This document shows, in pieces, positions 46,643 to 61,020 of a stretch of DNA of 64,000 bases. Position 1 is the stretch's first letter. Each line of letters opens with the position of its first letter. The position numbers were made by a program, and so were the translations under genes. The notes under the pieces are model-generated. The model ran no database searches, had not been told where the DNA came from, and saw only the letters and a program-made list of their open reading frames with translations. The stretch comes from Anisodus tanguticus. Lineage: Eukaryota > Streptophyta > Magnoliopsida > Solanales > Solanaceae. The stretch covers positions 18,148,615 through 18,212,614 of the forward strand of contig CM067546.1 of NCBI GenBank assembly GCA_034509755.1, read 5' to 3'.

Positions 46643-48646
46643 TGTTACACCCTGCAATTTTGTTTATGGAATACTGATGTCCCGGGAAGAGGTACGACCT
46701 TATGAAAGGGTAATAAAGTTTTACAACTTTGTTTATGAATGTTTTGGAGTATTTAGAGGTAAAACGGATCAAAGAAAATATGTTTCGACGAAAATCAGAA
46801 AACTGGGCAGTTTGATGGCAGAGTCGACGGACTGTCAAAAGTTTGATTGTGTATCAAATATACCATCAATTTATAGCGGTGGAGATTTTTTTTGGGTTAA
46901 ATACGGGTTCAGTCAATTGTTCTTCATTTTCCCCCAAAAAATCAGATTCCACGCTCTCCAAACCCTCTCTATCATAATATATAACTCCTAGATCAAAACT
47001 AAGCTGAATCACGCAAGATTAATGCAATAACTCTCGTGGTAATCGCAAGAATCATATCTCCGTATTTAAGCAATTTAAAAAACCTTGGAATTGGGGCAAG
47101 TTGCTGTTTTGAGAGGATTTCGACACATCGAGGTAAACTTTATCCTCCCTTATCTATAATTGAGATTAATGGATAATTTGGGGTAAGCTGTGAAAGGATT
47201 TTCATAATTGAAACCCGTAAACCTAAAAAATCTTTGTATTATGATTTGGGGGGCTGTTTTGTTGAGTTATGAATTGGGATTGATACGTAAATTGATTATT
47301 AATATTGTGAAATTATGAAATAAGATTTCGGGGGATTGTGAGATCAAATTACCTAAGCTCCCTTTGTATTAAGATTGTCGATAAGATACCTAAATGAAGT
47401 TCTTTATGAAATATGGATTTGATATTGATATTGACTCTTTGTTTGATATAGATAACTATCCGTAAGGTGTGTGAGGGCCGGTAAAGCGATTGTAACTTCA
47501 AGGAAAAGGTATGTAAGGCAAACATTCTTACTTGGCATGACCTGATACATTGTTTCCTTGAATAGAGATCTCTTAGCAAAATGAAGTAACAAAAGGTTTT
47601 CTTTAACAAATTGATCATAGTTCTTGAGTACTTTTTTTTTCATAGCATCTCTCAGGTTTTGTAAACCCCAAATGTTCATAACAAGATTCTTGAACATAGC
47701 GCCAATAATAATAGTCAGAGGATAACGACAATAGGTCTCTCTTGCTCTGCTTGTGGTATCTGATAGAGGCTATCTTGCATTGCACTTATATATATTCATT
47801 TATTTTCTTACCGAACTGCACTATAGTCGGCTGGGTACGACACGTAGATTTACATCTAACTATAGTTGGTTTGATATAAAACATTACTACGTCCCACATT
47901 TGGGCCGGGTATGACTGAGTCCTCATCAAGGTCGAGTACGATATAAACTGTATGATATGATTTGCCGCACAAAGTGGCATGATTTTTACAGACATGCATA
48001 CATATGTTTCTAATTTTGACAGAGTAGGCCCCTAGCAGCTGTTATGAGTTTCAGGTCGACTCTTATCTCCATATATCTCATGTTATATATCATGTGCTCA
48101 TATGTTACATGCCTTTCATATTCAGTACATCTTTCGTACTGATGCCCTTCTCCGAGGCACTATGTTCATACCTTTAGGTACAGATAGACAGAGTTACGCT
48201 CTTCCTTAGTAGGTGATCTGCTCAGCTATGATTCTCGCACTCCTTTCTCTTGAAGTTATAGTACAAGAGTCCATAGTTACTATTACATATGATACTAGTG
48301 TTTTGGGGTATGGCAGGGCCCTATCTCGACGTGTTGGCATGTATATATGAATCTTAGAGGTTTGCACACCTATGTATCGTAGATGTTTGTATGTCGTGGC
48401 CTTGTCGGCCCTTTTTGTTAGTAGTATACTCATGTTGTGGCCTTATTGGCCTTAGCTATCTGTTCATATGTATATATCATGCTAGGACTCTTCTGTGTGT
48501 AGTTTATCTTTTAGTCTTTTCATATATGGTTAATTGGAGGCCTTGTTGGCCCAAGTTTCATGTTTCAGGGTTCAAATACTATAGTGGTACGCTCAGGCCT
48601 TCGGGCATTGGGTTCCAGCCACACCTCCCAAGGCTGGGGTGTGACA
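46643..48646 (+). repeat. 3' LTR of the + chromovirus, complete
   Basis: 2004 bp, TGTTACACCCTGCAATTTTG to GGCTGGGGTGTGACA. Matches the 5' LTR almost throughout, with small indels. Confidence 0.9.
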
Positions 48647-49046
48647 CTCCACCTATTATCCAAGGATCATTTATAGACAATGATAATTCTTCCAAAGATC
48701 CCCATAGATCAGCTCTCTCAACTTATTTGCATTTTGCATACACGAATGTAATGATCATTGCTTCTTGACTTCCATGTATCCTCATCTTAATAGTCAGGTG
48801 TTGAGGATGATCCAGCATAGTCTGTACCTCAAATTTATCATCTGTGAAGGCCCAAATCTACCCTGAACTATTAACCAAAGCATGTTGTAAACCTATTCTC
48901 CTCCTATACTCTTCAACTTTGCCTGCATTATGAAAAGGTTCCAGCAAACCTATGAATCTAAAATGATATTTTTGATGCATCTTCATTAGTCTTGGAAAAC
49001 CTTCCATAGTATTAACGGATTTAATATTCCAAATGATGGCATTCAT
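48647..49046 (-). pseudogene. LINE ORF2 endonuclease N-terminus
   Basis: MNAIIWNIKSVNTMEGFPRL at 49046 is the usual start of the plant LINE ORF2, followed by HFRFIGLLEPFH, the apurinic-type endonuclease fold with W-N and E-P positions kept. An in-frame TAG interrupts at about 48858. Beyond it FTDDKFEVQ and MIITFVYAKC continue. The frame is then truncated by the chromovirus 3' LTR. Confidence 0.78.
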
Positions 49047-49666
49047 TATAGGTTATTAGATTTATTAGTAGTGCTTCTTGTTTGAACACCACCACTTGGT
49101 GAAACAGTTGTGTCTTTAAAATTTTTCTTTTTGCATCTACCAAGTCCTTTTGTACCTTCTTAGGAGATACATCTCCCACTCTGGCTACACTCTTCAAAGT
49201 ATGCTCCATAGAATGATCATCCAGATCCTATACCCCTTTTTGGTTTTTAACATGGCTGCACTCTTTCATTTGATTTTCACAATTTGCCCTGTATCATGTT
49301 GTGATGTTCTCATTTCTATCATCTTTAATGGACTAATCTATCCTCCTTTTTGACAATCCCTTGCTATTTGTTGAGTTTTTGTTGATGATTGCGCTTTATG
49401 TGGTTCTGTTTGTTGTCTTTCTTCGCTTTGGTTTCTAGTACTTGCTTTATGTGACACCTCCTACATTTTATCTGGTGTTGCTGACACACTACTTCTTGTT
49501 ACATTTGTATCTTCAATATTTCCTTCTGTCTCTTTTCCTCCCTCTACTATTTTTTCATTGTTGCTGTTAATTTCATCTTCTGTCTCTCCTACTTCCATTT
49601 CCTTTTTGTGCTTTCCTAAATTACTATTTTTGCTTATTGATTTATTACATTGATTGCTCTCATAAG

Positions 49667-50990
49667 CTATTTTTTACCTATGACATTTCTCCTGATTCTT
49701 ATACATTGTTGCTCCTCCTCTTCAGTATTACCCAGGATATCAAACACATTGTGAGTCTCCACTTGATTATTCTCTTGTTGATTGTTATGTTCCTCCACTT
49801 CCCCTAGTATCACTCCACTTGAATCCTTGATATATTTATTCTTCCTTCTCCTCATCCATTCTTGTTTAGCTTGTACATTCTCCACTACTCTGCCATTATT
49901 CAATGTTCTTCTTTGATTTGATGCAGTCCGTATTTCACCATTATTGACCACTTCTTTGTTATCTTTTTTCAGTTCCTCTCTATACTACCTTTCTAATTCA
50001 GCATGTAAAGCTCTGCATTCCTATTCATTATGTCCCTGAAGTCTGGAATGCTTGCAGTACTTAGATAATAATCATACTTTATTTTTACCCATTTTGACCA
50101 CACTTTGCATGTTCCTTCGTCTGCTTTTGATATGTGTATTCTACTTGGGTGTTCTGCTAAATGCACTTTGCATGTTCTTTTATCTGCTTCTAATATGTGT
50201 ATCCAGCTTGGGTGTTATGCTAACAAATCTATTTCAATCTTTACTTTTGCATAACTTGGTCTTGTTTTATTAGTTGTAGCCAGGTCAACTGTTAAAGGCT
50301 TACCTATTGCTGATGCCATTGAGAATACAACTTCCTTTGCAAAAAACATTTAGAGGTGGTTCTATAAAACTAATCCATGCCACTGCAGCTGATGTTTCTT
50401 CTTCTTGATTGAACCAAGGGCTCTAGATCAATAATCTCATCTGACAGTATCTTAAGTGTACTTTTTTTAAATGAGCAGGTGTAGATATTACTTTAATGTA
50501 ATCCTCCAGTAGTGATAATCTCATGAGAGTGTTTCTCTCTTCAAGCAGTCTAATTGTACAAGTTCCTTTTATAGCACACTGCTCTACAATGGTTGTTCTT
50601 AGTTCTTTAATATCTATATTGTCATATGATAACTTACCTACAATCGCATATTATATATTCTCCTAGTAAAAAAATTGTTTAACCTCCGTAGTGTTCCAAG
50701 TTACATGAGGTTTTCCATCGATGAAAACAACTTGCTTCATTGGAATTGGTGGTAAAATTGGGCCTGGGGTTTGTTTCAATAAATTAGCATATTTTGTATC
50801 AGTATGCAAATTGTTAGGGGCTGCGCCTGGATCTGTCGATGTAAAAGCTAAATTACTATTTATGCTAGTCATAATAGAATTATTTGTAGGTTTAGGTGTT
50901 GGTAAATGATTATTTGTAGGTTTAAGTGCTAGTAGAGGTGGAATTCCTCCGGTGGAGGTTGCCCACCATCCGGATTGACCGTGGATGGCC
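49667..50990 (-). pseudogene. LINE ORF1, DUF4283-like with zinc knuckle
   Basis: 50872-50663 holds KYANLLKQTPGPILPPIPMK and VVFIDGKPHVTWNTTEV. About 50650-50290 reads as the DUF4283 pattern (LRLSLLEDYIKVIST; EETSAAVAWISF). Near 50060 a degraded CCHC knuckle (YCKHSRLQGHNE then stop) is visible, with the second Cys changed to Ser. 49951-49667 is the charged C-terminal part. ORF1 of plant L1-type LINEs is an RNA-binding chaperone; this one is broken in several places. Confidence 0.7.
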
Positions 50991-51230
50991 AGAAAAATTG
51001 ACTTTTGGTAGGGTTTTGGACGGTTGAAACTGAGATTTTTTTAGTAGTGCTTTTAATAATATGAGAAAAATGGAAGAAGAAAGTGATAAGTAATTTATGA
51101 TGAGATTCAAATACGCAAATTCAAATAAATTCGATTAACGAAGAAAGTGAAGAAGATTATGAATGAACAAAAAAGAAAATAATATTAATTTTCGGGTTCA
51201 TTAGCCGTTAAAAATACCGAGCGAGGTATA

Positions 51231-53002
51231 TGTCATGACCTAATTTACTAAGTTGTGATGACACTAACTCCTACCAAGTCGGTAAGCTAACCACAACACA
51301 TTAAACAATAAGTAATTACTAAAGATAATGTAGAATAAGTAAACAAACCAATTTAAAATCTTAAATAAGTCTTCTAATATAGAAAATATGAAATAAGTAC
51401 GACAACTCCCAAAATCTGGTGTCACTAGTACAAGAACATGGTAAAATAGAAATACAAGTCTAGAATACAACCCGAATAGATACTATCTGATGCAAGTAAG
51501 GAGGGGTGATGTTGTGTAAGTGGTTCGGGTGTTGGTGATACTTGGGTTGGCTCGAAAATGGATGCCAAAGCGGGAGTATCGGGTTCTCGGTTTGACTGGA
51601 TAGTGGGATGTTTGATGGCTATTTCGGGTATATTTAAAGGGAGTCGATTCAACACGTTTTATGGGGTGGTTGTAGAAACGTTGAGGGTTATGTTGATGGT
51701 CGGGCTTTGGTGGTTGTATGGTGGTAGGTTGACGTAACAGAACTAAGACGGTGTGGTTCTCGGAAGGTTGTGTTATATGGACTGCTTGGTGTTATTGCCA
51801 TTGGACAGGTGTGGATTGTTTCGGGCAATGACTTTTGGTGGGGATGTTAATGAGGTATTGTGGGAGGTAAGGGTAGTCAATATATAATAGGTTAGATGAG
51901 GATTAAACACGAGCTGCCAGTATCAAGCCGAGTGAAATATGGTTGATTTGGTTAAGTGTTGGTTCGGTTGATATGGTTTGACTTTTTAGTGGTTGTGGTT
52001 GTAATGAGGTACAGTCAATGAGCCCAAGGATAGAGACACAAGGGTTTTACTGCCCGAGTCAATACCAAGGATAAGGTGATCAATGCCACAAGGTGAAAAC
52101 CAGGGTTAGCTAAGTGCAATGCCCATGAACTAGCCAAGTGAGGGTGATCAAAAGCCCTTTTTGTAACCCGAAGCTTAGGCTAGGTTGGTCCACACAGTTC
52201 CAATGTTTGCTTACCACTAAGGGGGTTCCTCAAGCTTGGGTATTGATTAGTTTACACAGTCCTAACTAAGACTTACACTAAAAAGAAGTGTGACCCACAC
52301 AGGATCGATATGCTTCAACACAAGTTGAAAACACACTTTAGATTTAATCTTAAACTCAAACTGATTATTTACAATATCTTAAGGCCCTATTTATAGTACC
52401 ATAGAGACCATTCTAGAAGGAAAACAAAAGGACACAAATACAAAGCCATTTGGCCGAAATGGGAACAAAGAAAGGGGATGGGTTGGCTTGGGAACCAAGT
52501 TGCCCTCGGTCATTGTGAGCATGGTGTGAACGAGTTTGGCCTTTCTTGTGGACAAGGGTAAACTCAATCTTCTTCACATTTTCATTGTAGTAACCGAGTA
52601 GAAGGGGGGAATGAACTTGGCTTCATCTTCTTGGGATCATTTTAGAAGCTTCCATTCATTGCACAATAGAGTGGTTCTCGGCCAACTCTTCCACTTCCCT
52701 AGGCCGAGCTTGACCCTCCTTATTTGTCTCTTGAATGATCTTCTTGGAAAACTTCTTGTCTCCGCCATTTCATCGGCCAAGCCACTTCTTGTCCATGCCA
52801 TATTGGCATTCTTGACTGTGTCACCTTCTCGGCTTAACCATTTCCTTACAAGCATTCAATGTGTCCTAAGGCAAGCTAAGAACTACTACACGATTTTAAT
52901 ATGTCCTAGGATGACTAATAGCTAGGCTAGAAATTAAAGACAATAAAATAAAATTCAAGGTCTCGGCCAAGACCAACACATAAGGCCAAATAACACTTGT
53001 CA
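51231..53002 (-). repeat. 3' LTR (or solo LTR) of the gag/protease element
   Basis: Minus strand starts TGACAAGTGTTATTTGGCC at 53002 and ends GGTCATGACA at 51231. A TATA box (CTATAAATAGG, minus strand) lies at about 52387-52396. It is preceded by the purine-rich TGTGGGGAGGATTAAG. Borders are inferred from TG..CA ends because no partner LTR is available. Confidence 0.6.
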
Positions 53003-53013
53003 GTAGAAGGCCA

Positions 53014-54180
53014 TTAAGTTATGGCTCTTAATCCTCCCCACAATCTATACCACTCTCGGCCTTTAACCACAGGTTGATGGCCAATCTTTGACCCCCTCGA
53101 TCCTTTGGTCAATAACTCAAATTGAGAAGCTAAGCCCGGACCCTTTCTTTCATCAATTTCCCCTTCTTGGAGAGAATTTGTCTTCAAATTCGGATGGTTC
53201 AATTATGAAGGCAACTTAGGAACATAACATGTTGGACCTAGTTTATTACTCGAAATTTTTGTTTCACATAAGCTGCCTTGGAACTTAGCCAATAACTTGA
53301 AAGGACCATCCCACAAGTAGCCTTCCCATTCAAGTAAGCCGTCATAAAACCATGGTTTATGGTGCGTGCCCATCAACCTTTTATCACATGGAGTCACGAC
53401 TCAAAGTTTCTTCATTGGGTTGGTACCAAGCTCTTGTTAAACGACCTCTCGGTTTCTTTTCAAGCCGAGCTTTGAAGAAATCTTGGCTTCCTACAATTCT
53501 CTCACATAAATACTCATCCTTCACCATGGAGATTCGAACCTTATGACAAGGTTGTAGACCAAATGGTGACCAATGTGCACTTCCCACACTTCCCTTTGTC
53601 TCGGCACCACCAAGAGAGGCACCGTGTTGGAGCCCAAGCATTCTTGGTCATTCTCCTTGCCTAACTTTTCTTGTTTTTTACATCCATAGGTTTGACGAAT
53701 AGACAACGAATTTCTTGAAAATAAATCAAGGGTAAATTCATTATCTTTCCTTAGTAGGATTCCGGATGTGTTGTTCCTTGGGAATTCCATGTCGGCATCT
53801 TCTTCAGTGCTGGTTTGCTCATATAATGGGTTGACAAAGAAGGTGCCGCCCATTTCCTCACTTTGGTACAAAGGATTGGTAAAGAAGGCCCAACCCTGCT
53901 TTGTTTCTTCATCCACCTTCGGAATATGACCATAGATAGTGATTGGTTATGAAACAAGGCTCTTGTAAACACATGGCTCGGTTGTTTCCTGTGGATCATC
54001 ATAGGGAGTAAGGGATCTTCCGAGGGCTACCTCATAAATAGTATCAATATTATTGTTAGGTGGTAGCTCGGTTGTTGGCTCATGTGGCTTGGTTTCCTTC
54101 GAACCGGCTTCTTCTCTACATGCCAAAATATTCATAGCACTCCCCTTATTAGATTCGTCCTCCTCCTTCCGTAACTAGGA
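53014..54180 (-). pseudogene. unrecognised ORF region downstream of protease
   Basis: Fragments in alternating frames: 54135-53947, 53916-53521, 53641-53384, 53397-53203 and 53202-53014. Notable are two copies of an FFxNPLY motif (FFTNPLYQSEE, FFVNPLYEQT), an acidic patch, and a basic stretch ESRLH-VKDEYLCERIVGSQDF. The end SLQEGEIDE-RKGP resembles the last residues of gypsy pol. I do not recognise a domain. It may be a rearranged pol tail or a captured sequence. A third NPLY (YSNPLYKQ) lies in the gag. Confidence 0.4.
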
Positions 54181-54259
54181 CTTGGCTTGGTGTTTTCGTG
54201 CTTGTTGGATTTACATTTCCCTTACCGTATTTGGTGGCAAAGGTATTAGCCGGAAGTCC

Positions 54260-55670
54260 CTACCGTCCTTGTGAAAAAAGTAGGTGTTATGTTCGCCATC
54301 GTGCATAGTTTTCGATCATATTTCCATGGCCTACCCAACAAGATATGTCATGCGTCCATTGGAACGACATTGCACCAAATTTCATCAACGTATCCTCCAC
54401 TCCAAAAATTGAAAAGGGATTGGGTGGTAACCTTGAGCCCATTCACCTTGTTAACCCATCGGAGGTTGTAGGGCTCTGAAATTGGTAGTTGTAATTTTCC
54501 TACCACTCCGATGGACATAATATTTGCACAGCTTCCTCCGTCAATAATCAAACTACACACTTTATCTTTTAATTTGCATCATCTGTAGAAAATCTGCTCC
54601 CTCTGATTTTTGTCAAGCTCCTCCAATTGTGCACTTAGCACATGTTGAAGGACTAGACTCACACCATCCTCCGAAATAGCCTCGTCTTCCTCTTGGCTCT
54701 CGTCTACCTCGGTTTCTTCTACCACAAAGGCATCTCCACTTTCTTTATATTCTTCAACTGTCATGGTCCTCAGGTCGGCACATTCCCTAGCAAAATGTTC
54801 GAGTCCTTTACACTTGTAACATCTTTTGCCGCCTTTATCAACACCTTGGGCAACTTCCATTTTTTCCTTGTCCTTGTTTACATCGTATTGTTTGTACAAG
54901 GGATTAGAATAGGACGTACCAACCTTCTCCTTAGCACTTGCGATCTTAGTGTAAAGTCTTGTGACAACCTTCTTTTGTTGCCATTCGAACCTTAGTGCTA
55001 AATGGCACACATCCTCAAATGTTGTGTAAGTGGACACTTTTACTTTTTCTTGAATTGCCGCACTTTGTCCGCCAATGAACCGTGCAATGCGTTGCAGATC
55101 CTTCGCTTCTAAGTCACAACATTGTGACGTTCTCGAATTCCCGGATGTATTCTTCAACTAAGAACACCTTGCCGAATCTTGGTGACTTTAAGGTACAAAT
55201 CTTGTTCATAGTCTCGGGGAAAGAATTTTCTTTTTAAGTGTTTCTTTAACCTTTCCCAAGAATCTATCTTGGACTTGCTATGCCTCTTTTGGCTTGCCTG
55301 CAAATTTTCATACCACACGGAGGGAAAATATTTGATCTTTAACGTGGCAATCATAAACCGTTGGTGATCATAATAGTTCTTGAATTCAAAGAGACTTTCT
55401 ATGGCCCTTAGCCATATATGTATATATGTTGTGGCGCGCAACCTAATCCAAATGTATGATCATAATTGTATGAATGATATCAAATGCCAATGAAAATATA
55501 TCGACACCAATGGGAATCGGTGGTGTGTACAACATACGGTGATAACAATGACTCTTTGGCCTCTTTGGAAACTCATGAACTCTTTGACTCCGCTTGACAT
55601 GACTCTTGGTCGACTCGATGATTAATTCTTTGGAACTCTCCTTTTTGAGGTCTATGAAATTCAGAGACAA
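54260..55670 (-). pseudogene. gypsy-type gag and aspartic protease
   Basis: 55670-55443: poorly conserved N-terminus. 55441-55154: Gag core (ESLFEFKNYYDHQRFMIATL, KSKIDSWERLKKHLKRKFFP, YEQDLYLKVTKIRQG). 55157-54579: Gag C-terminal domain with ARFIGGQSAAIQEKV and the CCHC knuckle CYKCKGLEHFAREC. 54560-54260: protease, CSLIIDGGSCANIMS (D-G-G-S active site) and HILLGRPWKYDRK after an in-frame stop. Motif style fits the CRM/Reina branch. Two frameshifts and at least one stop. Confidence 0.8.
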
Positions 55671-55689
55671 CTAAGATATAGAAAATACC

Positions 55690-57055
55690 ATAACGAGAAT
55701 AAAAGTATGCTCAACAAAGGAAAACAATATGTGAATAGGACTTGACTTTGAAGGTAACCATGACTTTTAGCCTTTAACTCTGGCTCAATCATTTCTTTTG
55801 CTTTTTAGTGACAACTTATCGATATACAAGACTGTGACTTGAGAGACTCCATCAAGAGGGAGTATGGTCTCAACCAGAAGATCAACCACGAACAGAGGAT
55901 GATATGAAAGCAACAAAACTACTCCTAACAAGGGATGATTGACATTTGATTAGAATGATGCTTTAGCATTTCGTTTTTGAAAATGAAAAAATATTTTGTA
56001 TGTCATGCTTATGAAGGAAGGGAATAGCCTTACATACCTGCGTTGCTTAGAGACCAATGTCTCTCGAACCCTCGAATTCTTTATTAGTGATTATCTACAT
56101 AATATAGAAGGTTTGGCTCAAAATAAGATCAACAAACTAGAAATCGATTCATTCGGACAATCAAACGAGCACCTAGAAGGCGTGCTTCTCAAATTACGGT
56201 ATTTATAGCTCAACATGTTACTAACTTCCTTTAAACACAACATCACTAGCAACAACCACAACAACTGCAACAAAAAGCATCACAACAATATATACTTCAA
56301 CTTCTAGCCGTCATTATCTCAAATTTTGTTCAAGAACAACACAAGAACACTAGTAACTTCTTTATGGAGTTTAGCATGTTTTCCTCTCAATCATCATTAA
56401 CAATTCCAACAACCAAGCTACACAAATTTAAGATCAATCAGGTGTATAAGAATCTTACCTCCACCAGCCACAAAGTCTTTTAGGATAAGTTCTCTTCCAT
56501 CTCCAAGACAACCTCCAACTTGTCTAGCTACCAAGTGAGGCTTTTCAAGATTATTAATCCTTGTCCATGGATTATTTCTCTTCATATTGGTATATGATGG
56601 ACCTTGTACGATGTAAGAACCCTATAGTAGGGTTTGAGAGTGTTTGGGAGTGATTATGGTCGAGAATAAAATAAAAATGGGAAGCCACCAACTTGTGTCC
56701 TTTAATAGTACTCCCCACTGCCTCTCATCTATGGTTGGGCATGCACAAAAGATCACTATCTGCGGCCGCATATGTCACCGCAGATGGTGGGAGTGAGGTG
56801 AGGAAATAAGGGCTGAAGTTTGTAGCCTGATCTGCGAGGTAGATCATCTTCCATGGGGCGGACACTTAGCGTATCACTTAGTTTTTGTCGAACTTTGCCG
56901 ACATGTACTTTCCTTAATTCAATGACTTCCAACCTTTTGTATACCTCTTTAATACTTATATAATCTATACGTGACCCTCGAGAATAGTCTCGGGTACTAG
57001 AGCTCAAGTCTACTAACTATACGTTTGATCGCATGAAAAAATGTGCGGTGTAACA
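55690..57055 (-). repeat. gypsy LTR fragment
   Basis: The minus strand begins TGTTACACCGCACATTTTTT at 57055, the common start of Tekay-type LTRs (compare TGTTACACCCTGC at 46643). The sequence runs on without coding signal and merges with the gag/protease element near 55690. A splice-like GGTGGAGGTAAGATTCTTAT occurs near 56450. It has no identified partner, so it is a solo or truncated LTR. Confidence 0.5.
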
Positions 57056-57394
57056 AAATCATTTCCCTTCGGGTTCCTAGCCAATATTAGGCATCAAATC
57101 ACATAACATAGTCTATATTAGACTCACATTACCCGTCTCTTGCCAATCGGGTTCATATCCAATGCATTACTCCGTTCGGAACCATTTCCCCTCAGACCTC
57201 GCATATGTATCCGCAAGTATAATATGCATAAGATACAATATGAAGCATGAATATGACATGCGCAATAATAAGCAACCAATCTATGCAATAAAGATTCAAG
57301 CTTTAACCAAACTAAGCAATAAAGATTTGATCTTTAGCTTCTTTTCCACTTTTAAATGAGTATTTTGGAGTGATGAAAACAGTTAATCAAAACT
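57056..57394. other. spacer between LTR fragments
   Basis: About 340 bp with no recognised coding sequence. Two related AT-rich words, CAATAAAGATT, occur near 57286 and 57320. Confidence 0.35.
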
Positions 57395-58983
57395 TATTAC
57401 TCCAAAACACACACGCAAGTATACGTGGTCGCCAAGTAATATATAGACTTATAAAGTTGGATATCGATCCCACAGAGACTTATGATCAACGATTATAAGA
57501 GAGTTCACTATCACTGCCAATTTATGTAAGTAGAGGATGTTTATTTGTTTATAACTAAAATAGAAAAGTAAATAACTATTCAATTTAAGCTAGAAATTTG
57601 CTAGAACGTTTGTAATGCTTTGCGTTTATCAGTGAGAGAGTAATATTCCAGGGTCGTGGTTGGTTTACCAATCCTATTGTGTAGTCTAAGTAACTAACCT
57701 TAGCATATTTATTCATGATTGCTAACTAACTGGATTATTAATCGTGTAGCATTCTCCCGAATTACTACCCGTGAATTCAGAACTGTTCGCCATCTATATT
57801 CCTATAGAATTGACATGTTAAGAATGCAATTAGTCCACAGTATCTAATTGAATGTGGTGTCTAGGTATATTCCTATCCTAGCCATAAGTCCTAGCTCTAC
57901 TTTAGGGATAAACAGATCACACTCTCGTTGCTTCTTCTCTAATCTAATATGGTCTTTCTCAAGTACAATATTAGATGGTAAATAAAACTCGATTATTGCG
58001 CAAGCAATCAAGCACTTATGAACAGAAACAAGGAAACAATCGCATACGAATAACCTACTAAGATTTAATTACTTGTCAAATGTCAATATTCATGGTTACA
58101 CCATGACCTCAGAATTATAGAGTTTAGAAACTCATAATCGGATTACAATAATAGAAATCCATATTCAATCCTAGAAAATATGAAGTAACGAAGGTAAAAG
58201 AGATAACCCTAAGATGATAAGCTTTACTCCTTGCTCTCTGTGAAATAATGCGTCCGAACCCCTTAAAAAATGGCCAACGCTTCTATTTATAGTGTTTGGA
58301 AATAACCCTAAAAAACCTATCCAAAACAGAATAAGACTTTAAGTCCGCTGCTAAATAGACATGGTTTCTCGCTGGGCGAAGCGTAAGGCAAGACATTATC
58401 TCGCTATAGCCTTCGCGGTGGATGAGGTTGAACGTCACTTTTACACTTGGAAAATTTCTCATCTTTTGGCACTTTGAACACCTTCCCTCGCGGGGCGAGG
58501 AGCAGGGCAAGAAATGACCTCGCTCTAGAGCTCGCGTGGCTTTCTGGGTTGCCCATTTTACACTTAGAAAATTCTTGCATTGATAGCATTTTGAGCCTCT
58601 TTACTCGCGGGACGAGGTGCAGGGCAAGACTAGACCTCACCCTAGAACTAGCGTGGACTTGCTCCTGCGTCACTTTGTACTTAGTAAAGTTCTTGAACAC
58701 TGCACTTTTGGACTGCTACTCTCCTTGAACGAGGTGTATGGCAAGCTTTTGCTCATTCCAGCCTTTGTTAGGCGAGGTATTAGGGACCATTTACACTTGC
58801 ACAGATACTTTATCTCATTTTAGCTACAACTCATCATATTTCTCACATTGAGTGCCTAGATGTGACAAGAACACACATATTAGTTCATAATGCAAAGATT
58901 AACATAAGTTAGGTGTATTTAATGCGAATAGTACTCACAACAAGGTAAAATATGGCGGTTAGACGCATAAATACACCACATCA
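57395..58983 (-). repeat. 3' LTR of the second Athila-like element
   Basis: About 1.59 kb, minus strand TGATGTGGTGTATTTATGCG onward. TATA box (CTATAAATAG, minus strand) at 58283-58292. Immediately upstream of the TATA lies a tandem array (58368-58790). The inner end is placed by analogy with the first Athila-type LTR. Confidence 0.75.
58368..58790. repeat. ~117-bp tandem repeat, about 3.6 copies, in the LTR
   Basis: Units start at about 58368, 58486, 58603 and 58718 (spacing 118, 117, 115). Each starts with a CTCGCGGGGCGAGG-like core followed by GCAGGGCAAGA, and most end with TTTTACACTTAGAAAATT and GCACTTTGAAC-like sequence. Copies are clearly diverged, so the array is old. Confidence 0.85.
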
Positions 58984-60849
<1,866 letters not shown>

Positions 60850-61020
60850 TGCTACTCGTCACACTCGTCATCCTCAGGAACAACATAATCTGCATCCCCT
60901 ACTGTACCAGCAGACCGATCATCATTGCCCTGCTTCTCATCCTCGTTGACCATAGAAGCATGGTCAGAATCATCATCATCACTGTTACTCTCTGATATAC
61001 TACACATAAATGTTTAATGC
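60850..61020 (-). pseudogene. C-terminus of the 3' ORF of the second Athila-like element
   Basis: The minus strand encodes a short acidic tail: SESNSDDDDSDHASMVNEDE, then DADYVVPEDDECDE and a TAG stop near 60853. This parallels the acidic end of the equivalent ORF at 157-450. The rest of the ORF is lost at the junction near 61020. Confidence 0.6.

Larger units (their letters stand above)
39401..48646 (+). mobile_element. Tekay/Del-like chromovirus (Ty3/gypsy), + strand
   Basis: Long LTRs (5' 39401-41307, its first ~110 bp deleted; 3' 46643-48646) flank gag, protease, RT, RNase H and integrase in gypsy order, with a chromodomain-like tail on the integrase. Primer site TTATCAGAGCAG at 41319-41330; purine tract AGGGGGGAAGGA just before the 3' LTR. 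The 3' LTR inserted into a LINE. Many stops, a large share at former CAG or CGA codons. Confidence 0.88.
48647..51200 (-). mobile_element. LINE 5' half (DUF4283 type), cut by the chromovirus
   Basis: Minus-strand non-LTR element: ORF1 (about 50990-49670) then the start of ORF2 (49046 onward). ORF2 stops at the chromovirus LTR, so reverse transcriptase is absent. The rest of the LINE is not seen left of the chromovirus. The 5' end lies close to 51200, against the next LTR. Confidence 0.75.
51231..55680 (-). mobile_element. gag/protease-only gypsy-like element, minus strand
   Basis: A 1.77-kb LTR-like segment on the left (its 3' LTR) is followed, going upstream, by an unrecognised ORF region, a protease and a gag. 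No reverse transcriptase, RNase H or integrase motif is seen between protease and LTR, only about 1.3 kb. This resembles TR-GAG type non-autonomous elements. No matching 5' LTR was found to the right, up to 57055. Confidence 0.6.

Noticed and set aside
58368..58790. CRISPR-like array
   Set aside because: Period of ~117 bp without distinct spacers, in a plant LTR; it is a simple tandem repeat.
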